The notes under the pieces are model-generated. The model searched no databases. It saw only the letters and a list, made by a program, of their open reading frames with translations, and was not told the DNA's origin. Shown one piece after another: positions 29,146 through 37,771 of a stretch of 64,000 bases of DNA (position 1 is the stretch's first letter; the number at the start of each line of letters is the position of its first letter). The stretch is from Rivularia sp. T60_A2020_040 (GTDB lineage: Bacteria > Cyanobacteriota > Cyanobacteriia > Cyanobacteriales > Nostocaceae): positions 35,398-99,397 of the forward strand of contig JACYMD010000127.1 in NCBI GenBank assembly GCA_015272215.1. Direction: 5' to 3'. The position numbers were made by a program, and so were the translations under genes.

Positions 29146-30625
29146 CCTGTCAAAGATTCTTTTAGCTGTGGTGGTGCTACTTTTTGTCTGCCGAAACCAC
29201 CAAATAATTCATTTACCTTGAAGCTGACGTTGAGATAAGGACCTCCCGCAGAACGATAACCTGTAAAATCGCGATCGTCAGCGCTTCCAAAGGCATAACC
29301 GACACCAACACGAAAATCTGGTGTTAAATAATATCCTGCTTCTAGGGCTATACCAAATTCGTTGTAATCTTCGCTTGGTTGTCCAATCCAGCGTCCTTCA
29401 ATCGCTAAATCGGTACGATATCCTAATTGATATATCGATTCCGTAAAGTTGAAAATCCTGCGCTCCTTGGTTTTCTTTTAAATAACTAGCTCCTAAAAAT
29501 GCTGTATTCTCAACATTACTATTGCCATTTCTCAAGTTATATTGCACTCTACCACCATAAAGTTGACCGTCTTCCCCAGCTTCGTTTTGATAAGTGACTA
29601 CAATCCGATTGACTAAACTTGTTTGTAAAGGATTTAATTGGGTAGCAAGAATCGGACGACGGAATAAAATTGTGCCTCTGTCATAATCAATTTCATCATC
29701 GGAATCACGATATAAAGGTTGACGTTTAATTACCGTACCGGGACGATTAATTTCTTCTGCTTCAATAAATACGCTTTCACTACCGGGAATTACTGAGCGG
29801 CGAGAAACAAAATAGTAACCGCTAGTTCCGTTGGGTGTAATAGTATCTCGTTGAAAACCTCGAATATTATTGGCAAATAATCCAGTTACTTGTAAATTAC
29901 CGATATTAAAATTGCTTTTCAAGTCGTGGAGTTGTCTGGTGGTGGCGGTATAAAGTTGGGATTGTCTAGCAAATTCTTGAGTATTATAATCACCCCACAT
30001 CAAATAATCGGCTTCCGCTCCCTTGATATTGGGATTACGTTCGATACGAGCATAAACGCTGTCTATGGAAGGAGCAGTATTACTAACCGTTGAATGATCA
30101 CCGTAAACAGGATATTGTTTTTCACAGGATTGAATTCCCCCAAATAGCCGATTATCACCATGACAATCTTGATTCAAAGGGCGATCGCTATTATAAGCTC
30201 CAGTAAATAACCATTCTCCAACTTTACCTGTGGCAAAAACCGCTGCATCTAAATCTACAGTTGTACCTTTGGTAATTTCTTCAGGTTTAACAAAATCGCG
30301 AAAACTGCCCCAATAATCGCTACCACCGGCTCCAATCCTTAAATTTACCGTTCCTGTGGCTAAGGAAGAACGTAAATTAGTCACGAATTCAACATATGTA
30401 ACCGCTGCTGAATCGAGATGAGGAGAAGTATTTTTACTGTAGATACTAGCGGAAAGTTGGGGCGGAGATACTCTTTGCCCCAAGCTTTCCAAGACAGCGG
30501 TAACTTTTGCTGTTTGAGCTTGATTAGCGGCTTGTAAAGTTGCGGTAAATTTATCTCGATCTAATTCCCCCAAATTTTCGATGTGGATGTTCGCGTGGGG
30601 GAAGCTTTCAAATCTTTATTTTATT
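29146..30625 (-). pseudogene. Decayed outer-membrane barrel/surface protein gene
   Basis: The main reading frame (30573 to 29398, 391 residues) has barrel-like alternating segments (ARIERNPNIKGAEADYLMWG, YRDSDDEIDYDRGTILF, GQLYGGRVQYNLRNG) typical of a cyanobacterial outer-membrane or cell-surface protein. It lacks a signal peptide: the frame stays open upstream only to about 30625 and then meets a stop. Near 29440 homology shifts to another frame, which encodes a further barrel end (YLTPDFRVGVGYAFGSADD, then FKVNELFGGFGRQK) down to about 29146. So the gene is truncated at the 5' end and frameshifted near the 3' end. If expressed, the 391-residue fragment would not be exported. Confidence 0.65.
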
Positions 30626-31397
30626 TTTCGGCTCTGTGACAAGTCGGTTTTTTACTTGAAAAAATCTGATTTCTTAATGGTTGAAGAGTTAAAAAATATT
30701 ATCGGTATTTTTGACAATAATAGTATGTATTATCTTTAACAAAAAAGCTCTTACTTAGTTATTATTGACTACTAAATAATTTAGTATAAATAAGGATTGA
30801 AACTTATCTATTTATCTGTGAAATATTTTAATTAATCATTGTATCGACTTATAAATCTACTCTAATTCAAGTAAATATATAAAATTCAATCGAAAAGCTG
30901 ACAACAAACTATTGGCAATTATGTAAAAAAAGATGCCATATCACAAGTAAAAAATAATTCTCTAAATTCAAATAACAAATATATATTGAGTACGAAGAGG
31001 GTTTAACCCCCTGATATCATTTGTTTTCTGATGATTTATATGTAAATAATTAGATTGATATAAATTTTATTTTATTTTTATATTTTGGTTAAATGAATGT
31101 ATGTAAAAATGTGAAAATAATTTTGAATAATTTCATATATCTAACTCTTTAGCTAGATGACGATATTTAAAACTGAAAAAATAGATGAAATATCTAAATT
31201 TTTTACATACATGACTATTATTAGTATTTAGATGAAGCAGTAAAAGTATGATGAATTTTATATAAAGATTTTAAAAAAGTATGAAATGCTGTTGCAATAA
31301 AATTATAAACTTTGTAGTAGAAAGATTTCATCTATCTATAAAGTGTTCCCTCTGACTCAGCAAAGTATTTTTTTAGCTGCGAGCAAAATTGAAGGTA
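30626..31397. other. Intergenic region, extremely AT-rich
   Basis: About 770 bp with long A/T stretches and no reading frame that looks coding. It forms the leader and promoter region of the HetP-family gene. A short palindrome, GGGTTTAACCCC, lies near 31000-31011. Confidence 0.45.
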
Positions 31398-31649
31398 ATG
31401 AATAAGAAACAGGTTGAAGAGGTTATCAAGGCAATTCTTGACCACAAGTATTCATGGGCTTGTGTTTTAATACTGCGTTTTCATGGATATGACCCGGTAG
31501 ATTATATACCTTATCGCACTTACATAAGATTACTCAAAGATAATTATCAAATTCAGAAAAAAGATACAAGTGATACCACTCTTAAGACTCTAGATTTTAA
31601 TGATTTTAAATCTAATAAAATGCATCTTGTAGAGCAAAAAAAAGGTTAA
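31398..31649 (+). CDS. HetP-family heterocyst commitment protein homologue
   Basis: 83 residues from the ATG at 31398, with GAAGG just upstream; an in-frame TTG three codons earlier is less likely. The conserved HetP core is [20 protein letters not shown] followed by [14 protein letters not shown] (residues about 12-50). HetP is a direct HetR target in Anabaena that drives commitment to heterocyst formation, and its paralogues modulate timing (family knowledge). This copy is shorter than HetP itself and stands alone after a very long AT-rich leader, as expected for a developmentally controlled gene. Which HetP paralogue it matches cannot be decided here. Confidence 0.82.
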   Translation: MNKKQVEEVIKAILDHKYSWACVLILRFHGYDPVDYIPYRTYIRLLKDNYQIQKKDTSDTTLKTLDFNDFKSNKMHLVEQKKG

Positions 31650-31744
31650 TAAGTATTTTTGAAATTCAGTTTGATTTCAGTATCGGTAGACATCAAAGTA
31701 TTTGCATGCTTAAGTATTTACTCATACATGATTTCAAAGTTTAA

Positions 31745-31930
31745 TTGAGAAAAGATAACAACCTAGCCCCACCTCAAAACCATGCAAATGCTCAATTATA
31801 TTCTCTTCAACAGCTTAATTTCCGGCTTTTGTGTGATACTCACGTATCGCGACTAAAGGAAAGCGAACTATTGCGGTTGAAATTAGTTAAAAATAAGTGT
31901 TTGAGTCAGAGAATGCCAACTCACAAATAA
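31745..31930 (+). CDS. Doubtful small ORF
   Basis: 61 codons from a TTG with no visible Shine-Dalgarno box. The product is basic and Leu/Gln-rich (YSLQQLNFRLLCDTHVS, RLKESELLRLKLVKNK) and matches nothing I recognise. The only support is position: it ends 8 bp before a strong terminator and follows the HetP-family gene on the same strand. It may be the non-coding tail of that transcript. Confidence 0.22.
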   Translation: MRKDNNLAPPQNHANAQLYSLQQLNFRLLCDTHVSRLKESELLRLKLVKNKCLSQRMPTHK

Positions 31931-31937
31931 TTTGACT

Positions 31938-31961
31938 GCGGGTTTAATACCCGCTTTTTTT
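31938..31961 (+). terminator. Rho-independent terminator
   Basis: GCGGGT-TTAAT-ACCCGC hairpin followed by seven T residues. It ends the transcript carrying the HetP-family gene. Confidence 0.9.
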
Positions 31962-32042
31962 GTAAAATAACAAATAACTAGACAATCGGATATCCTAAGC
32001 TTAAATTTATTTATAGTTGTTCGCTTAAATACCTTTTTTTAA

Positions 32043-32642
32043 ATGACTTCCACCGTACCTACTCCAAAGAGAAAATTTCCCACCCAAGCAATACCCGCAA
32101 AGATTTTTCATTGGGTTAACATTGTCAGTTTATTTATTATGCTCACTAGCGGATTACAAATTTACAACGCTAACCCAGTTTTTGGTGGGCGTGGGGGTTT
32201 ACATATTCCCCCGATATTTACCCTCGGAGGTTGGTTAGCAGGGGGTAGACACTGGCATTTTGCCGCGATGTGGTTATTCTCCCTGAATCTGTTATGGTAC
32301 GGAATTTATGTTTTAATTAGTCGCAGATGGCAACATCGCTTTGTCAGTAACAAAGATTTAAAAGCTTTACAAAAAACCAAAAATTCTCAACGTTTAGTTT
32401 ACGCTTGGCATAGAATCGTTTACACAAGCATTATTCCAATTTTATTACTGGCACTACTTACGGGAATCGGAATGTATAAACCGGCTCAATTTCCTTGGAT
32501 TGTAGATATGTTCGGCAGTTGGCAAGCATTACGAATTGTTCATTTTTCTTCAGTACCATTCGTAATTCTGTTTGCGATCGCGCATTCTTGGTTAGGATTA
32601 AAAGCAGGTGGTTCTGAACTTACCGAATCGATGTTTTGGTAA
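32043..32642 (+). CDS. b-type cytochrome (Ni,Fe-hydrogenase/formate dehydrogenase cytochrome b family)
   Basis: 199 residues with four to five membrane helices. Candidate heme-ligating histidines lie in IFHWVN (helix 1), GRHWHFAAMW, YAWHRIVYT and the last helix (RIVHFSSVPFVILFAIAHSW). Such cytochrome b561-like subunits pass electrons between quinone and a partner such as a molybdopterin oxidoreductase, but no partner gene is next to it. The stop codon at 32640 is followed in the same frame by 29 further sense codons, described separately. The start at 32043 is an ATG without a strong Shine-Dalgarno box. Confidence 0.85.
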   Translation: MTSTVPTPKRKFPTQAIPAKIFHWVNIVSLFIMLTSGLQIYNANPVFGGRGGLHIPPIFTLGGWLAGGRHWHFAAMWLFSLNLLWYGIYVLISRRWQHRFVSNKDLKALQKTKNSQRLVYAWHRIVYTSIIPILLLALLTGIGMYKPAQFPWIVDMFGSWQALRIVHFSSVPFVILFAIAHSWLGLKAGGSELTESMFW

Positions 32643-32732
32643 TTAGATTTACGAAGTCCAGAAATGATTGAAAAGCACGCACAAGCAGCAATCGATTTTA
32701 TTATGGCTGGAGTTGTAAACAAAGGAGAATAA
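32643..32732 (+). other. In-frame coding-like tail after the cytochrome b stop codon
   Basis: After the TAA at 32640-32642 the same frame continues for 29 sense codons to another TAA at 32730, giving a segment with LDLRSPEMIEKHAQAAIDF and AGVVNKGE. The composition looks coding. It could be a remnant of a longer cytochrome C-terminus or of a lost downstream gene. Confidence 0.3.
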
Positions 32733-32792
32733 AAATATAAATTCCAATTCCCCATTCCCCATTCCCCATTACCAGTTACCAATTACCCATTT

Positions 32793-35390
32793 TTAACTAT
32801 TCGCTTTCAACTTAGGATAAGCAATTCGCTTGTGATGGAACTGTTGCCAAACTTTGACAAATATTTCGGCTATTTTCGTCATTTCTTGCCGTGTTAAGCC
32901 GGAATCTGAGAGTTGATTATCTGTCCACCTAGCCCGTAGAATATTGTTAACCATGTTCAAGGCTTTTTCTGGTGTAGCATCTCGTAGCGATCGCAATGCG
33001 GCTTCACAAGAATCAGCTAGCATGAGAATTCCGCTTTCCCTTGATTGTGGAATTGGTCCTTCGTAGCGAAAATCTGCTTCTTTTACTTGTAAATTTGGAT
33101 CATCCTTAGCTAATTCTTGGGCTTGATGATAAAAATAAGCAATTTGCATTGTTCCTTGATGTTCTGGAATAAATGCTTGTATTGCCGTGGGTAAACTATG
33201 TTTTTTCGCCATAATTAATCCCTCACTGACGTGCTTTTTAATAATATCGGCACTTAACCAAGGGTCATTAATTTCAGTTTCATGCTTGTTTGGACCTCCC
33301 ATTTGATTTTCGATAAATCCCATTGGGTCGTGCATTTTTCCAATATCATGGTATAATGTTCCGGCTCTAATTAAATCAACATTACAGCCCAGTTCTTTGG
33401 CTGCGGCTTCGGCAAGGGTAGCGACAAACAAGGTATGTTGAAACGTTCCAGGAGCTTCTTTTGCCAGCCGTTTGAGTAAGGGACGATTAGGAGAAGCCAA
33501 TTCTGCTAAACGAATCGGAGTCACTAAATCAAACAGTTTTTCTAAATAGGGACTTAATCCCAAAGCGACAATGCTCCAACCCAAACCGGATAAAGCTAAT
33601 AATCCCGCTTCCTGAAAAACAAGGTAAGAAGTAGGGGTAAATGCAGTACCCAGCAAAATTTTTAGTAATAGATAAACACCACCTTCAGTTAAAGAAATTC
33701 CAAAACCTAATACTGCTAATTCTTCACGAGAACGTAAGTGTTGAGCCATGGAGGTACCGAGTATTCCTCCTGCTGCACCAGCGATAATTGCTGTATTGCC
33801 GACTTCTAAGCTCATGGGCAACAATAAAATTAACAGTAATCCAATTACTGTCAAACCTAATTTGCGTCCGTAGAAACTGCCTAATAGCAAGCCTAATGCA
33901 CTCCAAGTGGTAAAAGGAGTCCCAAAAACGAGTAACGACGGACACGATAGCGCCAGTAATAATACTAATAATCGATCGCTTTGACGCAATCGAATTTTGA
34001 TGCGTTTTTCTACTAAAGCATAAATACTAATTGAAAAAGCGATCGCGCTTGCTAAATAAGTTAATCCTAGCCAATTAATTTCGCGGCGAATCAGATTATA
34101 ATTTTCTAGTACCGCTAAATCCCAAGCTGTAATTATTTGTCCTTTTCTAACAATTAATTCTCCTTTTTCCACCGTTACCATTACTGGCTGTATTTTTTCT
34201 GCGGCTTTATCCGCTTGTAGTTCTGTTTTCTGTTCGTCTTGTTTTAAATTTGGCTGTAAAACGGTGACTAATAATTTATTTGCCCAAAGTTTAGCATCTG
34301 GAGGTATTAATGATTCTGATTTTTGTAAATGCAGGTTAATTACGTACTCTAAATTTTCTTGGGGTAGTCCGGGGTGAATGCCTTGGGCTAAAATTAATTG
34401 GGCGCTTTGTAAAATCCCCACTTGAATTGTTGACCATTCGTCATCGCTAAAGTCAAGTACGCTGGTGTCATCATATAAGATTTCCCCTGGCTTGGATTGG
34501 CGAATTACTGCTAACTTAGCTTTGGCTTGAGCGTACATTTTTCGCTTTTTTTCGATGATTCCAATTAGCGATCGCAAATTTTCTGGAGAAGTCTTGGCAC
34601 CATAGAGTTGTAATTGGCTTAGCGCTTGTTTAAAATTAGGGTTTGTTGCCGTAATATCAATAATTGGGATTTCCGTAAGGATAGTATCGGTTCTATTCAC
34701 TACAGCCACACCTTGGGGTTTTCCATCCCTAGCAATATTTTGATTGCCATCTTCCAAAGATATCAATAATTGCTTCCATTCCTCCTCGGAAGCGGAACGA
34801 AGGAAAATTTGTGTTAAAGGATGCAATACCTCGCGATCAAAAAACGGAAAAGAACCAGCAGTTGTACGAACTTGATTTGCTTGCTGCAGCAATCGCTGTA
34901 AATTTTGCTCTACTGTTTGGTTAATTCGTTTATCCACCATTAACCATTGCCGAGAATTGCCCCTAGCAGCTTCGCGTAGTAATTCTGTTTCCTGTATATT
35001 TTCTATAGTCGCAGTATAAGGTGCAACAATTGTCTCGCGAGCGATGGCTTGTTCTTGCAACTGCGGCTGGTTGTATAACTTATGTCCCATCACTCCTGTC
35101 ATGGTAACCAAAGCAATCGCAAACACCACCGCAGAATGCTGAGGAATAAAACCCCAAAAAGCTGCGTAAATCCCACATTTAGCTTTAACCGAATTTACCA
35201 TTGAACTGGAACACAAAAATTTTTGATGGCGATTTTCACCGGGGAAGGCCGGTGTGCTATGGCTCCGCCGAGAATCAGCGGAGTACCGACGACCTGTCTT
35301 GGATACATACAAGCGATGTAACGCTTTGTATCGTCGGTTGCAAATAGCTGCTACTTGAATTAAGGATTTAATAAATGGCTGCGTTTTCAT
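32793..35390 (-). CDS. 7TM-HD phosphohydrolase (PgpH/YqfF family), probable cyclic di-AMP phosphodiesterase
   Basis: 865 residues. One N-terminal membrane helix near residues 83-100 is followed by an extracytoplasmic 7TMR-HDED domain (about 120-430), seven membrane helices (about 445-625) and a cytoplasmic HD domain with YHDIGK near residue 678 and EHQGT plus LADSCEAALRS behind it. Characterised members hydrolyse cyclic di-AMP (family knowledge). Residues about 30-55 (RRYSADSRRSHSTPAFPG) are encoded by a GC-rich palindromic repeat that appears to have been inserted in frame before the first helix; the true start could also lie after it. Confidence 0.9.
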   Translation of the reverse strand: MKTQPFIKSLIQVAAICNRRYKALHRLYVSKTGRRYSADSRRSHSTPAFPGENRHQKFLCSSSMVNSVKAKCGIYAAFWGFIPQHSAVVFAIALVTMTGVMGHKLYNQPQLQEQAIARETIVAPYTATIENIQETELLREAARGNSRQWLMVDKRINQTVEQNLQRLLQQANQVRTTAGSFPFFDREVLHPLTQIFLRSASEEEWKQLLISLEDGNQNIARDGKPQGVAVVNRTDTILTEIPIIDITATNPNFKQALSQLQLYGAKTSPENLRSLIGIIEKKRKMYAQAKAKLAVIRQSKPGEILYDDTSVLDFSDDEWSTIQVGILQSAQLILAQGIHPGLPQENLEYVINLHLQKSESLIPPDAKLWANKLLVTVLQPNLKQDEQKTELQADKAAEKIQPVMVTVEKGELIVRKGQIITAWDLAVLENYNLIRREINWLGLTYLASAIAFSISIYALVEKRIKIRLRQSDRLLVLLLALSCPSLLVFGTPFTTWSALGLLLGSFYGRKLGLTVIGLLLILLLPMSLEVGNTAIIAGAAGGILGTSMAQHLRSREELAVLGFGISLTEGGVYLLLKILLGTAFTPTSYLVFQEAGLLALSGLGWSIVALGLSPYLEKLFDLVTPIRLAELASPNRPLLKRLAKEAPGTFQHTLFVATLAEAAAKELGCNVDLIRAGTLYHDIGKMHDPMGFIENQMGGPNKHETEINDPWLSADIIKKHVSEGLIMAKKHSLPTAIQAFIPEHQGTMQIAYFYHQAQELAKDDPNLQVKEADFRYEGPIPQSRESGILMLADSCEAALRSLRDATPEKALNMVNNILRARWTDNQLSDSGLTRQEMTKIAEIFVKVWQQFHHKRIAYPKLKANS
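35236..35294. repeat. GC-rich palindromic repeat inserted in a coding sequence
   Basis: CACCGG...CCGGTG hairpin followed by GGCTCCGC...GCGGAGTACCGACGACC. Its reverse complement shares GTCG(T/C)CGGTACTCCGC and GGCGGAGCC with 56484-56522 inside the CapA-family gene. It is much GC-richer than the surrounding gene. Confidence 0.65.
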
Positions 35391-35604
35391 AATCTATGAC
35401 CGCAGTTGTTTATAACAATGGTTTAACACCAGACATTTCTGAACTGAAGCAGAGTTTAAACTTGCTGCCATCATAGTTACCATTGGATATAAATCCTGAG
35501 TTACTTCCTAATCAGTATAGTTTTTTGCTCAAAAAAGATTTTTAACTGTCCGGTGAAATGTAAAGTTGTATAAGCCCTGTTGATTTGTTTTCGGATCAAT
35601 ATAG

Positions 35605-36534
35605 TTAGCGTAAACGGATGATATGTGGAGCTGCAATTGCTTGATCGGGAGAAATTAAATTTAAATCTACCTCCTTTTTTTCTAAAAATTTTGGTAAAAC
35701 TTGATACGCTCCCGACCATACAGCTACTAATGCATCAGCTAATTTTACCATTTGGGAAAAGCTAGTTAGTTCCCCACTAAGTACTAATTTTGTCTGATCT
35801 AATCCTAAGTGCCAAGTTATCGGTATACCAGCCATGCTGTTATAAGCTCCCGATATTGCACCCGCGATGGCGCTAGGAATCTGTGAATTTTGTTTATCTA
35901 TGGTAATTGTTCGCAAACAAGTCAGACGAAAATCTTCTTGATTACTTGCAAAACAATAAAAAGCTGTGGCAATGTGATTAATTAGACGATTATTTATGTT
36001 ATTTTCTTTACTCAAGCAATTTTGCAATTCTACTAATCCCGCATTTTCTATCAATAGATTATTGACTTGTTGCAATTTTTGTGGTAATTCGGTTGTCGTT
36101 TCACCGATAAAAGCAGTTATTTCGGAAACTAGAGTATTGCAATTAATTTTTTCGTTTAATGATTGAGCGATCAGATAAGATACTGCTAAAACTCCGTCTC
36201 TTAATAAGGGATGATCGTATTTTTGAATTGCCAGGAGTAAATTTTCTCGTAATTTGAGATTGTTTTCATGAAAAAATAAGGCGATGGGCAAAGTTGATAA
36301 AATTAAATCTGCCAATACTAAATCGCACGGTGCTTCTAAATTCCAAGTTTGCTGTTGAATTTTATTCCATTCGTCTAAATCAAATCTACCTTGGGTTTCT
36401 AGCAAACTGTTTATTCCTTGAGTTGCCGCTTTGCTCCATAAAAGAGGTTTTTGGGCAACTGTAGTAGCTAAACTTTGCCCAATTAAACACCCGACTAAAG
36501 CACCCCGGATTCTACTTGTAAGTGAATAGCGCAT
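35605..36534 (-). CDS. ADP-ribosylglycohydrolase-like (DraG-fold) protein, probably catalytically altered
   Basis: 309 residues. The start RGALVGCLIGQSL matches the opening of the DraG fold (GALLGLAIGDALG type), and PSAIAGAISGAYNSMAGIPITW matches its C-terminal half. The Asp residues that hold the two Mg ions in active DraG enzymes are not found where expected: the usual GDALG is GQSLA here. It may therefore be a non-enzymatic, cyanobacteria-specific relative. The Leu/Ile-rich middle part is helical. It is followed by a tandem-repeat spacer upstream and lies between the 7TM-HD and aroQ genes on the same strand. Confidence 0.6.
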   Translation of the reverse strand: MRYSLTSRIRGALVGCLIGQSLATTVAQKPLLWSKAATQGINSLLETQGRFDLDEWNKIQQQTWNLEAPCDLVLADLILSTLPIALFFHENNLKLRENLLLAIQKYDHPLLRDGVLAVSYLIAQSLNEKINCNTLVSEITAFIGETTTELPQKLQQVNNLLIENAGLVELQNCLSKENNINNRLINHIATAFYCFASNQEDFRLTCLRTITIDKQNSQIPSAIAGAISGAYNSMAGIPITWHLGLDQTKLVLSGELTSFSQMVKLADALVAVWSGAYQVLPKFLEKKEVDLNLISPDQAIAAPHIIRLR

Positions 36535-36832
36535 ATAGTTGACAGTTGACAGTGGACAGTTGACAGTTGACAGTTGAGATAAAACTCATCCCTAGAGAAA
36601 AGTCCAAAAACTCAGTACACCTCTTCCCCAGTTCTTTTTTCCTCTTCCCTCTTCCCTCTTCCCTATTCCCTATTCCCTCTTCCCTAGCAAGTCAAACAAA
36701 TCATCATGTATAAGTTATAAATACAATTGTGTAAACATCTATTCGGAATAAGATGCAATTTATTGATGTTTTTTATAAATTTCGCGGATGTAGTGATAAT
36801 CTCAGTGATAAATTGTGATTTAATTACTTAAA
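36535..36832. repeat. Spacer with ACAGTTG and TTCCCTC heptamers
   Basis: 36538-36576 holds GACAGTT heptamers, and about 36638-36686 holds TTCCCTC/TTCCCTA heptamers. The remaining 140 bp before the aroQ stop codon shows nothing clear. Confidence 0.65.
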
Positions 36833-37321
36833 TTATTTAATTACAGGTTTTCTTAAGAAATCTACTAAAGCCTGTAATCCTAAAACATAGCTTTTCGCGC
36901 CAAAGCCACTAATTTGCCCAACTGCTACTGGTGCAATATAAGAATGATGACGAAATTCTTCCCGACGATATATATTGCTCAAATGTACTTCTACAGTTGG
37001 TATATTCACTCCTGCGATCGCGTCTCGTAATGCTACACTCGTGTGAGTATAGGCTCCAGCATTAATAATGATGCCATGATGTTTAAATAAAGCATCGTGA
37101 ATGGCATCTACTAAAACGCCTTCATGGTTAGACTGCACGGCAGAAATTTTAGCTGACAAAGAACGTCCTTCTTCAACTAGTAGACGATTAATGCCATCTA
37201 AATTAAGTGAGCCATAAATTTCTGGTTCGCGAGTTCCCAGTAAATTCAAGTTCGGTCCGTGCAGTACTAAAATGCTTAAAGAAGGTGAATTTCCTTCTTG
37301 AGCATTTGAGCTACCTACCAC
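36833..37321 (-). CDS. aroQ: 3-dehydroquinate dehydratase, type II
   Basis: Third step of the shikimate pathway. 162 residues from a GTG at 37321; the conserved part begins at [19 protein letters not shown] (residue 15 on). Catalytic Tyr lies in REPEIYG, the His in the [11 protein letters not shown] segment, and the second His motif in [16 protein letters not shown]. The core has the normal length of about 146 residues. The GTG start lies inside the last codons of the short upstream ORF (overlap 11 bp, other frame), so its translation is probably coupled to that ORF. Confidence 0.95.
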   Translation of the reverse strand: MVGSSNAQEGNSPSLSILVLHGPNLNLLGTREPEIYGSLNLDGINRLLVEEGRSLSAKISAVQSNHEGVLVDAIHDALFKHHGIIINAGAYTHTSVALRDAIAGVNIPTVEVHLSNIYRREEFRHHSYIAPVAVGQISGFGAKSYVLGLQALVDFLRKPVIK

Positions 37322-37451
37322 GACCAGAACGCTCGTTTACAGGAATGGGAATTAATTCAGCTTCGGGTTCAGCTGAAGGCCCTAAAAGAGCATCAATCAG
37401 CTTGCGTGTTAATTCCTTAAGCTTTTCGAGGACTTTTTCGATATAATCCAT
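37311..37451 (-). CDS. 46-residue small protein overlapping the aroQ start
   Basis: The ATG at 37451 opens 46 codons. The first 25 residues form an amphipathic, charged helix ([20 protein letters not shown]); they are followed by a Pro/Glu stretch ([15 protein letters not shown]) and a basic end (NERSGRGR). It ends at TAG 37311-37313, after the aroQ GTG. Helix periodicity and the overlap with aroQ suggest a real gene or a translated leader. No family is recognised. It is not an attenuator peptide rich in aromatic residues. Confidence 0.55.
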   Translation of the reverse strand: MDYIEKVLEKLKELTRKLIDALLGPSAEPEAELIPIPVNERSGRGR

Positions 37452-37771
37452 TAAACTGAACGCTCCTGAGTACTAACTCAAATGTCAACTATCGGTTACG
37501 GAGAAACTGATGTAAAAACAGTACCGTTGGTTGAGAAATTGGTTGATACCAAACCCCTCTGAATGGGGAGCAAGTGATTATTGATAACTACGAACTCTCC
37601 CTTCATTATTTTAGGTTATCACATTAGCCACGTATAGGGCGGCATCTAAAGTTATGACCTAAGCATTTTGTTAGCAGTGATTATCAACCGCTGGTTGAAA
37701 AGCAATAGTCCGAAAGTATGAAAACATCCAGCTTATTGACATTTAGTCAAGATTTTGGCGAGCAAACTGCA
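37452..37771. other. Intergenic region between topA and the aroQ unit
   Basis: 320 bp, minus-strand genes on both sides, so it holds the topA 3' end and the promoter of the aroQ unit. No reading frame or clear terminator was found. Confidence 0.4.
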
